This document shows positions 9,220 through 16,351 of a stretch of DNA of 26,352 bases, piece after piece. The translations under genes and the position numbers were made by a program. The stretch covers positions 1 to 26,352 of the forward strand of contig CAYFZR010000088.1 of the NCBI GenBank assembly GCA_964347835.1. Direction: 5' to 3'. Below the pieces are notes generated by a model that was not told the DNA's origin, ran no database searches, and was given only the letters and a program-made list of their open reading frames with translations. This DNA is from CAYFZR01 sp964347835 [NCBI: uncultured archaeon]. GTDB taxonomy: Archaea; CAYFZR01. Position 1 is the first letter of the stretch. Each line of letters begins with the position of its first letter.

Positions 9220-10260
9220 ATGGGGTTTTCAGGATGCTATACGGCGCTCATAACGCCCATAAAAGTAGATTTTGAAATAGATTGGGAAAGATTCCAACAA
9301 AATATAGACTATCAAATCGAAAATAATGTATCAGGAATCTTAGCTATGGGAACGACTGGAGAAAGTCCTACAATGAGTTGGGATGAACATAATAAGGTTG
9401 TTGAAAAGGCAATTGAATTCTCTAAGAAGAGAAAAACAAACATTTCCGGAACAGGGAGTAATAATACAAGTGAAACGCTAGAAGGGACTAAACACGCACA
9501 ACATGCTGGTACAGATGCTATTTTACTAGTTGATAGTTATTACAACGGACCTTCTTCGATGGAATTGAGAATGGAGTATCATGGATTTGTAGCAGAGAGA
9601 TTTCCAGATCTAGAAATTATACCTTACGTGATTCCAGGGCGCACAGGATGCGAATTGTTGCCTGAGGATCTTGCAATCTTAGCAGAGGAATATGGTAATG
9701 TGAACGCGGTAAAAGAAGCCACTCTAAACATAGAAAGGATGAAGAGGACTAGAACAATTGTTCCAGAAGATTTTGTTATATTATCAGGCGACGATGATAT
9801 AACCTATACCTTGATGACAGATCATGAGATCGGAGGTGCAGGCGTAATTAGCGTGATGTCCAACATAGTGCCGAAGGCAGTTCAAGAAATGTGCCAAGCA
9901 ATCCTCGACGAAGATCTTGATAGGGCCAAATCATTAAGAGAGGCTTTGAGTCCACTTTTCGGCGTAGTTACCGTGAAAACAGAAGAAACTTTCACTGTTA
10001 GAGGAAAAGAAGAGAAAGTTCCCCAGAAATTCAGAAATCCCCTACCCTGCAAGACCTTAATGGCTGGTTTGGGAATTGACTCTGGTGTTTGCAGAAGACC
10101 GCTCGGTAAAATGTCTAAAAAAGGTGTGGAAATAGTCAGAAGTGCCGTAAAAACTGTTTTAGAAAGAAATCCTGAAATTCTAGAGCCAGTAGAAAATTTC
10201 TACGATGTAAATATTGAAGAAAGAGTTGGAAACGACGCTTTTTGGAAATTGCACTACTAG
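9220..10260 (+). CDS. dapA: 4-hydroxy-tetrahydrodipicolinate synthase family protein (DapA-like, long form)
   Basis: A class I aldolase TIM barrel that in lysine synthesis condenses pyruvate with aspartate semialdehyde. Visible motifs are GTTGESP (44-50), the YYN segment (107-109), Schiff-base Lys165 in NAVKEAT, and Arg141 in PGRTGCELLPEDL. That arginine matches the carboxylate-binding arginine that separates true DapA from relatives such as N-acetylneuraminate lyase. At 346 residues it is about 50 longer than usual. The extra length lies after residue 245 as a charged insertion (near 250-275) and a tail ending FWKLHY. GGTGGT three bases before the ATG supports the start. Substrate assignment is inference; another pyruvate aldolase of this family is possible. 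It is 127 bases from yvcK and probably has its own promoter. Confidence 0.8.
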   Translation: MGFSGCYTALITPIKVDFEIDWERFQQNIDYQIENNVSGILAMGTTGESPTMSWDEHNKVVEKAIEFSKKRKTNISGTGSNNTSETLEGTKHAQHAGTDAILLVDSYYNGPSSMELRMEYHGFVAERFPDLEIIPYVIPGRTGCELLPEDLAILAEEYGNVNAVKEATLNIERMKRTRTIVPEDFVILSGDDDITYTLMTDHEIGGAGVISVMSNIVPKAVQEMCQAILDEDLDRAKSLREALSPLFGVVTVKTEETFTVRGKEEKVPQKFRNPLPCKTLMAGLGIDSGVCRRPLGKMSKKGVEIVRSAVKTVLERNPEILEPVENFYDVNIEERVGNDAFWKLHY

Positions 10261-10279
10261 TGTGGTCTGTTAAAATTAT

Positions 10280-10306
10280 AGAAATCAGTATTTCTTTCTA
10301 ATTTTT
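10280..10306 (+). terminator. Possible terminator after the dapA-like gene
   Basis: A short hairpin, AGAAAT-CAGT-ATTTCT at 10280-10295, is followed by a T-rich run (TTCTAATTTTT). It sits 20 bases after the stop codon. The stem is weak and AT-rich, but a T-rich tract alone can end archaeal transcripts. Confidence 0.3.
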
Positions 10307-10335
10307 ACTTTGTATACTTACTCCAGGGATGTCTT

Positions 10336-10947
10336 ATGCCTGTAGCACCATCCACAAAAGAGATAATCTTAGCGGTTGGCATAACTCTATTATTGATTTT
10401 TTTGGCAGTATACAAGTTTGGAGAAAGGTACGAAAAAATCTTGATGGAAGTGGCATCAAGACTGGATTTAAATTACAAGAGCGGCATTCTAAGAGGGAAA
10501 CCCCGGCTGTGGGGGAATTATAGAGGCCATGATGTAAAATTAAGCTATGCTCAATACAGTTTTAGAGGAATAGTAGAACAATACAATAATTTTACGGTAA
10601 AATTAAGCAGAAATATATCCAATGGATTCACCGTAAATAGAAAAAGATATTATTTGAGATTAAAGAGTTCATTTGAGATTGGTGATCCATATTTCGATGA
10701 AAATTTTACGATTCGATTTATTCCCACTTCTTTGGATAAAGAATCTTTGTTCAAGGAAGAAATAAGGAAAATCTTAGATTTAAAAACTAGTCAAAAACTC
10801 TTGGAATTAGATTTGATAAAGTTCGAAGTATCATCGTCCGAAATTAGCCTTGAGACTAAGGCTTGGAATTTTGATCAAACATGGATAACTGATACTCTTA
10901 ATTTTTGCGTCAATCTCGCAGAAAAGATAGAGAGAAGTAAATTATGA
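10336..10947 (+). CDS. Hypothetical protein with one N-terminal membrane helix
   Basis: I do not recognise this 203-residue protein. Residues 8-27 form one hydrophobic helix (EIILAVGITLLLIFLAVY), so it is probably anchored in the membrane with a soluble domain of about 175 residues. The soluble part starts with an amphipathic helix (GERYEKILMEVASRL), then strands containing GNYRGHDVKLSY and FTVKLSRNIS, and the segment IGDPYFDENFTIRF. The wording resembles small proteins in which a region is compared with a reference stretch, but no function follows. Start is ATG 10336; another ATG at 10329 is in a different frame. Its stop overlaps an ATG (ATGA at 10944) of the following radical SAM gene, so the two are likely coupled. 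Confidence 0.7.
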   Translation: MPVAPSTKEIILAVGITLLLIFLAVYKFGERYEKILMEVASRLDLNYKSGILRGKPRLWGNYRGHDVKLSYAQYSFRGIVEQYNNFTVKLSRNISNGFTVNRKRYYLRLKSSFEIGDPYFDENFTIRFIPTSLDKESLFKEEIRKILDLKTSQKLLELDLIKFEVSSSEISLETKAWNFDQTWITDTLNFCVNLAEKIERSKL

Positions 10948-10964
10948 AATTTTGGAGAGAGAGC

Positions 10965-11909
10965 ATGATAAAACTAGCGATACTGCATTTAACATGGAGG
11001 TGCAACCTTAGGTGTAAACACTGCTTTTCGAACACTTGGATGGGAGATGAATTAGAGACCGAAAAGGTCTTTGAATTAATTGATATTTTGTGGGAAACCG
11101 GCGTAGAAAAATTAAATTTTTCAGGAGGAGAATTTTTACTAAGAAATGACTGGTTAAAGATCTTTAACTATGCGATAAAGAAAGATTTTCAAATATATTT
11201 ACAGACCAACGGCACTACCATTACTAGAGAAATTGCAGAAAATTTAGGTGAGGCGTTAGTTTTTGTTAGTTTAGATTATGTAGGTAATAGACACGACCTA
11301 CTTAGGGGCAAAGAAAAAACATTTGATAAGGCTATACAGGCGTTGAACTATCTAGAAAATCCGTGGATAAGATCTACAATCTTCAACGATAACATAGAAG
11401 ATTTAAAGAGAATGATTGATATTGCTTATGAAAATGGCTGGGGCTTCGCGGGTTTTATACTAGTGCCAATAGGTCATGGGCTTACGTTAGCGAATAAAGT
11501 ACCTAATGCAAAACAGTTAAAGGATGCATATGAATACGCCTTAGAAAAAAGCAATCTTTATTCTAAGATTGTTATGAGAGATTTTCATTTCTTTCTCAAC
11601 AATAAAGAAAGATTTGAGAAAAGGAAAAAAAGATTCAAAAGATTTGGATACTGTCCTGCTGGTAGATTTAGAGTCTCTTTAGATCCTTTGGGTAATGTTA
11701 CTCCGTGTCCTTATATACAAAAACAAGCAGGGAACATACTCAAAGACGACCTAGATTCTATTCTAACTCGAACCGAAGAAATATCAGAAAAAATTAGAAG
11801 TACGCAAATAATGAAGTGCGGAGATTGTAAACACATAAATAATTGTAAAGGAGGTTGTTTGGCACATAATACGTGCATAATACGCGACTTGAAATATCTG
11901 CTAGTTTAA
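10965..11909 (+). CDS. Radical SAM / SPASM domain protein
   Basis: Predicted cytosolic enzyme using S-adenosylmethionine and iron-sulfur clusters. Counting from ATG 10965, the radical SAM motif is Cys13-x3-Cys17-x2-Cys20 (CNLRCKHC), followed by the GGE motif (SGGEFLL). The C-terminus has a full seven-cysteine SPASM pattern: Cys230, GNVTPC ending at Cys248, Cys285-x2-Cys288-x5-Cys294-x3-Cys298, then Cys304. This implies two auxiliary 4Fe-4S clusters. The family includes peptide maturases (PqqE, anaerobic sulfatase maturases) and heme-pathway enzymes (AhbC/AhbD type); I see no short precursor-peptide gene next to it. An upstream in-frame ATG at 10944 overlaps the previous stop. I preferred 10965 because GGAG lies seven bases before it and the protein then begins with the strand before the cysteine motif. 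Confidence 0.88.
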   Translation: MIKLAILHLTWRCNLRCKHCFSNTWMGDELETEKVFELIDILWETGVEKLNFSGGEFLLRNDWLKIFNYAIKKDFQIYLQTNGTTITREIAENLGEALVFVSLDYVGNRHDLLRGKEKTFDKAIQALNYLENPWIRSTIFNDNIEDLKRMIDIAYENGWGFAGFILVPIGHGLTLANKVPNAKQLKDAYEYALEKSNLYSKIVMRDFHFFLNNKERFEKRKKRFKRFGYCPAGRFRVSLDPLGNVTPCPYIQKQAGNILKDDLDSILTRTEEISEKIRSTQIMKCGDCKHINNCKGGCLAHNTCIIRDLKYLLV

Positions 11910-12265
11910 TTTTGAGAGAATTTATTAGAAGTTATATCCCTCACAACTGGCTTTTCCATAAGTAAATGAAGGTAAAATTCCAGTGCAGACTTTTCCATTG
12001 TTCCTATGAATCCTTGCCATGAGAGATCTCCATGAATCCATTTCTTAACATTATGTTTGTTGGAGGAAAGAATTTTTAGAAAGTCCTGCCATCGGATTTC
12101 TTTTTCCTTTAAAATCTTATTCCAACCACATTGCGTCCAGAGATAGCTTGGAAGACCGCGAGGATTTAATACTATGAAGAATATGTCTGGTGTTGATGCT
12201 TTTCTAATATCTTCGACCTTCTTTTCCCAAAGTTTTTTAGGTTCTGGACATCTCGGTAAATTCAT
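11906..12265 (-). CDS. Small hypothetical protein
   Basis: I do not recognise this protein of about 119 residues. It starts MNLPRCPEPKKLWEKK and holds a hydrophobic strand (DIFFIVLNPRG), then a tryptophan-rich segment (SYLWTQCGWNKIL, IRWQDFL, WIHGDLSWQGF). It has no membrane helix. I chose ATG 12265; the frame opens at a TTG four codons upstream (12277). The minus-strand TTATATCTTTATT at about 12290-12300 would place transcription near 12270, so the ATG would be leaderless. Its end overlaps the radical SAM gene by four bases in a convergent arrangement. It reads as a real gene because the opposite strand has no competing frame here, but support is moderate. Confidence 0.55.
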   Translation of the reverse strand: MNLPRCPEPKKLWEKKVEDIRKASTPDIFFIVLNPRGLPSYLWTQCGWNKILKEKEIRWQDFLKILSSNKHNVKKWIHGDLSWQGFIGTMEKSALEFYLHLLMEKPVVRDITSNKFSQN

Positions 12266-12300
12266 ATTCTTCGCCAAAAATAAATAGAAATAAAGATATA

Positions 12301-12648
12301 ATGCTTTCTATGATAGAAAATCCATCTCTATCAATATTTTTGCTGTTTATTTTTCTAGTCATTTCATTTTTTATAATTTTCACATTAACAAGGTTAATAA
12401 AAGATAGACTCGTGAGAAAGGATATTATCGGGGCAATTTTGGCTACAAGTCCGCTTTTCTTATTTTGGTTGTTTACTCTATTGCTTCTCATGGGTTCTCC
12501 ATCCGGATTCCCGCTAAATGTAGGCACGCCGATTTTAGCTTTTTTAGTCATTCTTACGATTCTTTTGCTTTTAATTCTTATTATTGGGTATATAATTGGT
12601 GTAAAATTTGGTGAAATAATTATAGAAGAGAAAAAATTCTTGTTTTAA
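12301..12648 (+). CDS. Small integral membrane protein, three predicted helices
   Basis: A 115-residue, very hydrophobic protein with helices at about residues 9-31 (rich in Leu, Ile, Phe), 43-65 (IIGAILATSPLFLFWLFTLLLL) and 77-101 (PILAFLVILTILLLLILIIGYIIG). Short charged loops contain KDRLVRKD after helix 1, and the C-terminal tail is acidic then lysine-rich. No family is recognised. ATG 12301 or ATG 12310 could be the start. An AAAAATAAATAG box at about 12276-12287 would suit leaderless initiation at 12310. It is divergent from the small gene on its left, and its stop overlaps the DNA glycosylase stop by a few bases. Hydrophobic composition also creates a long opposite-strand frame here, which I treat as a shadow. 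Confidence 0.6.
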   Translation: MLSMIENPSLSIFLLFIFLVISFFIIFTLTRLIKDRLVRKDIIGAILATSPLFLFWLFTLLLLMGSPSGFPLNVGTPILAFLVILTILLLLILIIGYIIGVKFGEIIIEEKKFLF

Positions 12649-13577
12649 TGCAGTGTTTCAGCGATGAGATAATAGGTTATTATACCTTTGTACTTACCCC
12701 ATTTCTCTGTAAACTTTCTTACCTCGTTCTCAGACATTATCTCATCTTTTCCATAAAATTGTGATATAGCCTTTCTCGCTCCTAAATCTCCTGCCGGATT
12801 TACATTCTCAAATCCGATGGAAGTAACCGTAATTAATTCCGCGCTCCATCTACCCAGCCCTCTAAACTGCGTCAATCTCTCAACTATTTCTTCGTGATCA
12901 ATTTTTTTTAGAGATTCCGGATCAAATCTTCCTGAATGAACCTCTTTAGAGAAATCAATTATATACTCAGATTTTCTTCTACTCAACTTGCACTCCCTTA
13001 GTTCTTCTAAAGGTGCTCTAGCCAACTTTTCTGGCAAAGGAAATTCCCAGAATTCATTATTATTTATTTTAATACAATCTCCAAACCTTTTGATTAAGAG
13101 CCAAGTCATATGGTAAGCTACTCGAAGAGAAATCTGCTGCTGGATTATTGTTTTGATAACCGCCTCGTATACTGTGTTTGTTGAGGGAGGTATAAGACCG
13201 TAATGACTATCTTTTACTCTTTTCAACACAGGGTCTGAGTCCATAAAATCGTAGAGAGGCTTTAGATCATAGTCGGCGTTGAAAATTCTCCTAATTATAT
13301 CAACAATTTTCTTTTCTTCCGATATTGATATATCCGAGTAGATATTAGCCCTCAATTCTGGCTTTTCTGGATCTTCATTGAGTTCGATTTCTAGAGGTAT
13401 TAACTTCTCTACGAGTCTTATCGCTCTTCTCCAGACTCCATTTTCGTAGATATATGGTTGCGGCTCTTTATAATCGTAGTTTTCGAAGTGAAGCCTAATT
13501 TTATGAGGGGGAATCGCCTTTACTACGATGTATCTCATATTCAAAAATGAACTATTTTTACTTAAGAGCATTTGCAT
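12645..13577 (-). CDS. AlkA-type DNA glycosylase (HhH-GPD family)
   Basis: A base-excision repair enzyme that probably removes alkylated bases from DNA. The N-terminal third (IPPHKIRLHFENY onward) resembles the AlkA N-terminal domain. The HhH-GPD core then follows with TIIQQQISLRVA, the helix-hairpin-helix FRGLGRWSAEL (238-248), and the catalytic aspartate near 264 in NPAGDLGARKAI. The 310-residue length is close to archaeal AlkA (about 295). OGG-type lysine is not seen at the position before the HhH glycine-rich turn, which favours a monofunctional AlkA-like enzyme. The frame begins at ATG 13577, directly against repeat copy A; ATG 13571 and ATG 13538 (MRYIVVKAIPP) are alternatives. A TATA-like ATATAATT at about 13600-13606 inside the repeat suits leaderless starts at 13577 or 13571. 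Confidence 0.85.
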   Translation of the reverse strand: MQMLLSKNSSFLNMRYIVVKAIPPHKIRLHFENYDYKEPQPYIYENGVWRRAIRLVEKLIPLEIELNEDPEKPELRANIYSDISISEEKKIVDIIRRIFNADYDLKPLYDFMDSDPVLKRVKDSHYGLIPPSTNTVYEAVIKTIIQQQISLRVAYHMTWLLIKRFGDCIKINNNEFWEFPLPEKLARAPLEELRECKLSRRKSEYIIDFSKEVHSGRFDPESLKKIDHEEIVERLTQFRGLGRWSAELITVTSIGFENVNPAGDLGARKAISQFYGKDEIMSENEVRKFTEKWGKYKGIITYYLIAETLH

Positions 13578-13863
13578 GCAGCGTGGCTCGCTGCACCCGC
13601 AATTATATCAGATATTATTTTATAAACGGTACCAAATGAGTCGTTTCTACTCCACATCCACTTTCTAATCTAAATATTATATGGGGGATTAGAAAGGGGG
13701 TAATTACCCCCTTCTTTATAAAGGGGTGTAGAGAGGGGGTGATACACAATAATCAGAGATTATTGGCACGCCCAAAATCTACGATTTTGGTGCGTAAGGT
13801 AGGATAAGATAATTTCAGCATAAAATTAGATATAACCCCCTTCTAATATTACCCCCTTCTCTT
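13578..13863. repeat. Intergenic modular repeat, copy A (longer copy)
   Basis: This gene-free stretch shares ordered blocks with 21104-21306. The blocks are a 27-base GC-rich hairpin block (13578-13604, stem GCAGCG/CGCTGC), AGTCGTTTCTACT near 13639, GGGGTGTAGAGAGGGGGTGA followed by TA (13723-13744), and a tail with GATAATTTCAG and ATATAACCCCCTTCTAAT ending near 13849. Copy A also contains a perfect 16-base palindrome, GGGGGTAATTACCCCC (13696-13711), and a hairpin insertion (13748-13795). It fills the gap between the AIM24 stop codon and the glycosylase start codon on the minus strand. No open frame of note is present. It could be a miniature mobile element, a structured RNA or a shared regulatory sequence. 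Confidence 0.8.
13748..13795. repeat. Tandem hairpins inserted in repeat copy A
   Basis: Two adjacent inverted repeats: AATAATC-AGA-GATTATT (13748-13764), and ACGCCCAAAATC-TAC-GATTTTGGTGCGT (13768-13795) with one bulged base. They are absent from copy B, where the flanking blocks are directly joined. Confidence 0.6.
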
Positions 13864-14553
13864 CTAGTCCCTTTGTAAGGGCAAGAAAGGTATTAGAGAC
13901 CTTGCAAACTCCGGAAGTTGTCTTGTCTGAAGTTGTATTTGGCCCGGACCCGTGAACTCAAAGACGAGGCCTTCTCCACTTAGAACTGTAGACTTTAGAC
14001 CTCCAACCCTTCTTACTGTGTAGTTCATCGTATCGCTGAACGCGACTACGTGTCCTGTATCGACGATGAGTTTTTCTCCTGGTTTCAGCTCTTTCTTATC
14101 TACTCCACCGAAGGAAGAAACCCACACTGTTCCTGTACCGCTTGCCCTTAGCATTATTATGTCGCTTTCTCCAATGAAACCCTTCCAACCCTGCCAAGAT
14201 GTGTCTATATCGATTCCTGGAGTATTTGCTATGTAACTCCCGCTCTGTATTATCAAACCCTCATTTTTTAATTCTACAGCCTCTATATCTCCAATGTGCG
14301 GTCCAGTAAGCGCTATTTCGCCATCTTCTTTGGCAAAGAATCTATTGGTCCAGAAAGACTCTCCTCCAAGAACAGAAGTTTTAATACTTTTCAAAAATCC
14401 ACCAAAACCTCGTCCACCGCGCATCTGAGTCTCTATCTCTATGGTTGGAGTCATATGCACCATAGCGCCGGCTTCGGCGGTTATACTTTCTCCTCTATTA
14501 AGTTTTATCTTCAAAAGAGAGAAAGACGGTCTATAGAGAACTTCATACTCCAA
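13864..14553 (-). CDS. AIM24 / TIGR00266 family protein
   Basis: A glycine-rich, all-beta protein of the AIM24/TIGR00266 family, found across bacteria and archaea with no settled biochemical role; the yeast namesake is a mitochondrial inner-membrane protein. Diagnostic stretches are ESITAEAGAMVHM near the N-terminus, RGGRGFGGFLKSIK, GGESFWTNRF, and the closing GEGLVFEFTGPGQIQLQTR. It has no signal peptide or membrane helix. I chose TTG 14553 (MEYEVLYRP): a strong GAGGTGAT site sits at the right distance, and the upstream ATG at 14559 and GTG at 14562 overlap that site. It follows the helical gene at 14567 by 13 bases, so the two are almost surely cotranscribed. Confidence 0.88.
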   Translation of the reverse strand: MEYEVLYRPSFSLLKIKLNRGESITAEAGAMVHMTPTIEIETQMRGGRGFGGFLKSIKTSVLGGESFWTNRFFAKEDGEIALTGPHIGDIEAVELKNEGLIIQSGSYIANTPGIDIDTSWQGWKGFIGESDIIMLRASGTGTVWVSSFGGVDKKELKPGEKLIVDTGHVVAFSDTMNYTVRRVGGLKSTVLSGEGLVFEFTGPGQIQLQTRQLPEFARSLIPFLPLQRD

Positions 14554-14566
14554 AAACATCACCTCG

Positions 14567-15631
14567 CTACTTCAACATTGACATGAGTATTTCCAACTCT
14601 TTTTCGTAAGTATTTATATATTCTTTGTACAATTTTTCAGGTAATTTTCCTTCGGAATAATCGTTCATTAGTCTTTGAATTTCTTCCTTTACCTCTCCTA
14701 TCCTCTTTTCTGTTTCAGACTCAAGAGCACGTTGTACCAAAATCTCTGCTTCTCTCTTTATCTTAGCAAGATTCTTGATACTTTTTAATGCCTCCTCTGA
14801 TGCTTTTTTTTCTTTGGGATCCAAAAATTCTGGTTCAAAATAATGAGAAGGCTCTAGTGCTAAATTTATACGAGAAAAAATAGCATTTTCTGCTTCTTTA
14901 TTGAATTTACCTAGTCCTTTGGACAAAATACTTGGTATCTGTACAACGTTCAGCACTTCCGTAGGAGACATCTTCAGATGCACGACGTTTGTGGCTATGG
15001 TAGATAACATTCGGTTGTATTTTCCGCTGTTTATTTTATCGATGAAATTCTCAGATAAATACTTCAAATCTGACTCTAACTTTTTAGTTCGGGACATTAC
15101 TTGTGCTCCTAAGGCTGTGATTGTGCCACCAACGAGAAGTCCTAAATCTCTCTTTATCTCTTTTTCTAACAATTCTAAGGATTGCAAAAAAGTTTCTTCA
15201 TTTAGTTCGTGTCTATATGTGATAAGAACGCTCATAGCCCTCAAAAGTGTATCTATCTCGTCTTTCTCCAGCATTTCTTTGTCTTTTATCTCATCTAATA
15301 GATGTTTGTATACGAAGTGGTCAATGTCTTTTTTTGCCACATTTTCTGAAGTTAGGTTATCTAGTGTTTTTTTGAAGAAAGAAAACAATTTGGATATCAT
15401 GACTTTCCATTTTCTCTTGCCAGTGGATTCTACACCAAACTGTCCAAAAACCTTTGGAATAGAATCGTCCAATTCAGTAAGACCTGTGGGAAAGGGTTTG
15501 TCCATTTCTCTAAGTGTCCAAACGTACTCGACAAAGTCTTTGTTGTTTAGATACCATTCATGAAGTTCATCGAGGTTGTAGGATAAAACGAAATTCATCT
15601 CTTCTTCTATATTTGGAATGCCTTCTTCCAT
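14567..15631 (-). CDS. Hypothetical helical protein, first gene of the AIM24 operon
   Basis: I do not recognise this 354-residue protein. It is predicted to be mostly helical and charged, with no signal peptide. Around residues 175-188 there is a mildly hydrophobic, glycine-containing stretch (LGLLVGGTITALGAQVM), too weak to call a membrane helix with certainty. Residues 285-354 look like a coiled coil (KIKREAEILVQRALESE, KRIGEVKEEIQRLMNDY). It lies 13 bases upstream of the AIM24 gene on the same strand. A TATA-like box at 15664-15674 and GTGAT four bases before ATG 15631 support the start. Coupling to AIM24 suggests a partner in the same membrane or stress-related process, which is inference only. 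Confidence 0.7.
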   Translation of the reverse strand: MEEGIPNIEEEMNFVLSYNLDELHEWYLNNKDFVEYVWTLREMDKPFPTGLTELDDSIPKVFGQFGVESTGKRKWKVMISKLFSFFKKTLDNLTSENVAKKDIDHFVYKHLLDEIKDKEMLEKDEIDTLLRAMSVLITYRHELNEETFLQSLELLEKEIKRDLGLLVGGTITALGAQVMSRTKKLESDLKYLSENFIDKINSGKYNRMLSTIATNVVHLKMSPTEVLNVVQIPSILSKGLGKFNKEAENAIFSRINLALEPSHYFEPEFLDPKEKKASEEALKSIKNLAKIKREAEILVQRALESETEKRIGEVKEEIQRLMNDYSEGKLPEKLYKEYINTYEKELEILMSMLK

Positions 15632-15663
15632 GTTATCACGTTTCTTTATTCTTTATCAATTTC

Positions 15664-15674
15664 AATATATTTAA
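15664..15674 (-). promoter_or_regulatory. Putative TATA box of the AIM24 operon
   Basis: Minus-strand TTAAATATATT would place transcription near 15643, leaving a leader of about 12 bases that contains GTGAT ahead of ATG 15631. Confidence 0.4.
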
Positions 15675-15742
15675 GCATCATGTCAGCAAATTTGAACTAT
15701 AAATAAAAATTTTTATAAAAAATTAGGCAGAGATGGTGATTG

Positions 15743-15752
15743 TAATAATATA
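15743..15752 (+). promoter_or_regulatory. Putative TATA box of the HD phosphohydrolase gene
   Basis: TAATAATATA is centred 27 bases before ATG 15775, the geometry expected for a leaderless archaeal transcript. No Shine-Dalgarno site is present. Confidence 0.45.
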
Positions 15753-15774
15753 CTTGATTGTGACAATATAATTA

Positions 15775-16341
15775 ATGGAAATAATAGATGGATATGCTGG
15801 TATGGTATCTGAGCGCTATAGAGAATTGGTAGAAGATTTGTTTGGACTATCAGAACTAAAAAAACTCGATGAATTACCTAGCCATACCATCACCGATGTT
15901 TTAAGGATGCGCAAAAGAAGTTATAAAAGATCGATGTTGGATCACACTCTCTCAGTTTCTAAAACATGCTATTTGATAGGAGAAAAACTAAAATTAAACG
16001 TAAGAGAACTTGCAAGGGCAGGTCTACTACATGATATAGGCTTTGTCGTAAAAGGATGTAAAATATGTGAGATCGATCCGATCTCATTATACAGTTGTGG
16101 ATTTTGTCACCATAGATCTAGCGCAAGAATAGCGAGAGAAATAGGAGAGAAAGATACTGTTGTAAATGCCATAAGATCTCATATGTTCCCTCTTTGCTTA
16201 AATCCGCCTATGAGCAAGGAATCCATCGTTCTTTGGTTTGCTGATAAACTTTGCGCATTAACAGATTTTATCTTTTTGAACAGGATATTTTTTAGAGATC
16301 TAGAGCCTATAAAGGAAGAAATTCTAAAATTTAGAGAATAG
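15775..16341 (+). CDS. HD-domain phosphohydrolase with four-cysteine insertion
   Basis: A 188-residue cytosolic protein with a complete HD metal site: His57 (LDHTLS), His86-Asp87 (LLHDIG), His113 (CHHRSSARIA), His136 (RSHMF) and Asp157 (FADKL). The five-histidine/aspartate pattern resembles HD proteins with a two-metal centre, such as the YqeK group of dinucleotide hydrolases. Between the HD pair and His113 lies C-x2-C (95, 98) and C-x2-C (108, 111), a likely structural zinc site. Likely activity is hydrolysis of a phosphate ester or nucleotide; the substrate is unknown. Start at ATG 15775 is supported by a TATA box 27 bases upstream. It converges with mtnA 10 bases later. Confidence 0.83.
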   Translation: MEIIDGYAGMVSERYRELVEDLFGLSELKKLDELPSHTITDVLRMRKRSYKRSMLDHTLSVSKTCYLIGEKLKLNVRELARAGLLHDIGFVVKGCKICEIDPISLYSCGFCHHRSSARIAREIGEKDTVVNAIRSHMFPLCLNPPMSKESIVLWFADKLCALTDFIFLNRIFFRDLEPIKEEILKFRE

Positions 16342-16351
16342 ATAGAATTAT

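Noticed and set aside
12237-12551. A 104-codon minus-strand frame opposite the small membrane protein
   Set aside because: It overlaps both the small membrane protein and the small gene at 11906-12265, has no ribosome site, and the plus-strand frame gives three clean membrane helices.
13578-13863. An intact insertion sequence
   Set aside because: There is no transposase frame in either copy. Terminal inverted repeats and target duplications could not be defined by eye.
14901-15563. A 220-codon open frame on the plus strand opposite the helical gene
   Set aside because: Its composition (runs of Ser, Phe, Leu) is that of the reverse strand of a charged helical protein. The minus-strand gene has a promoter, a ribosome site and an operon partner.
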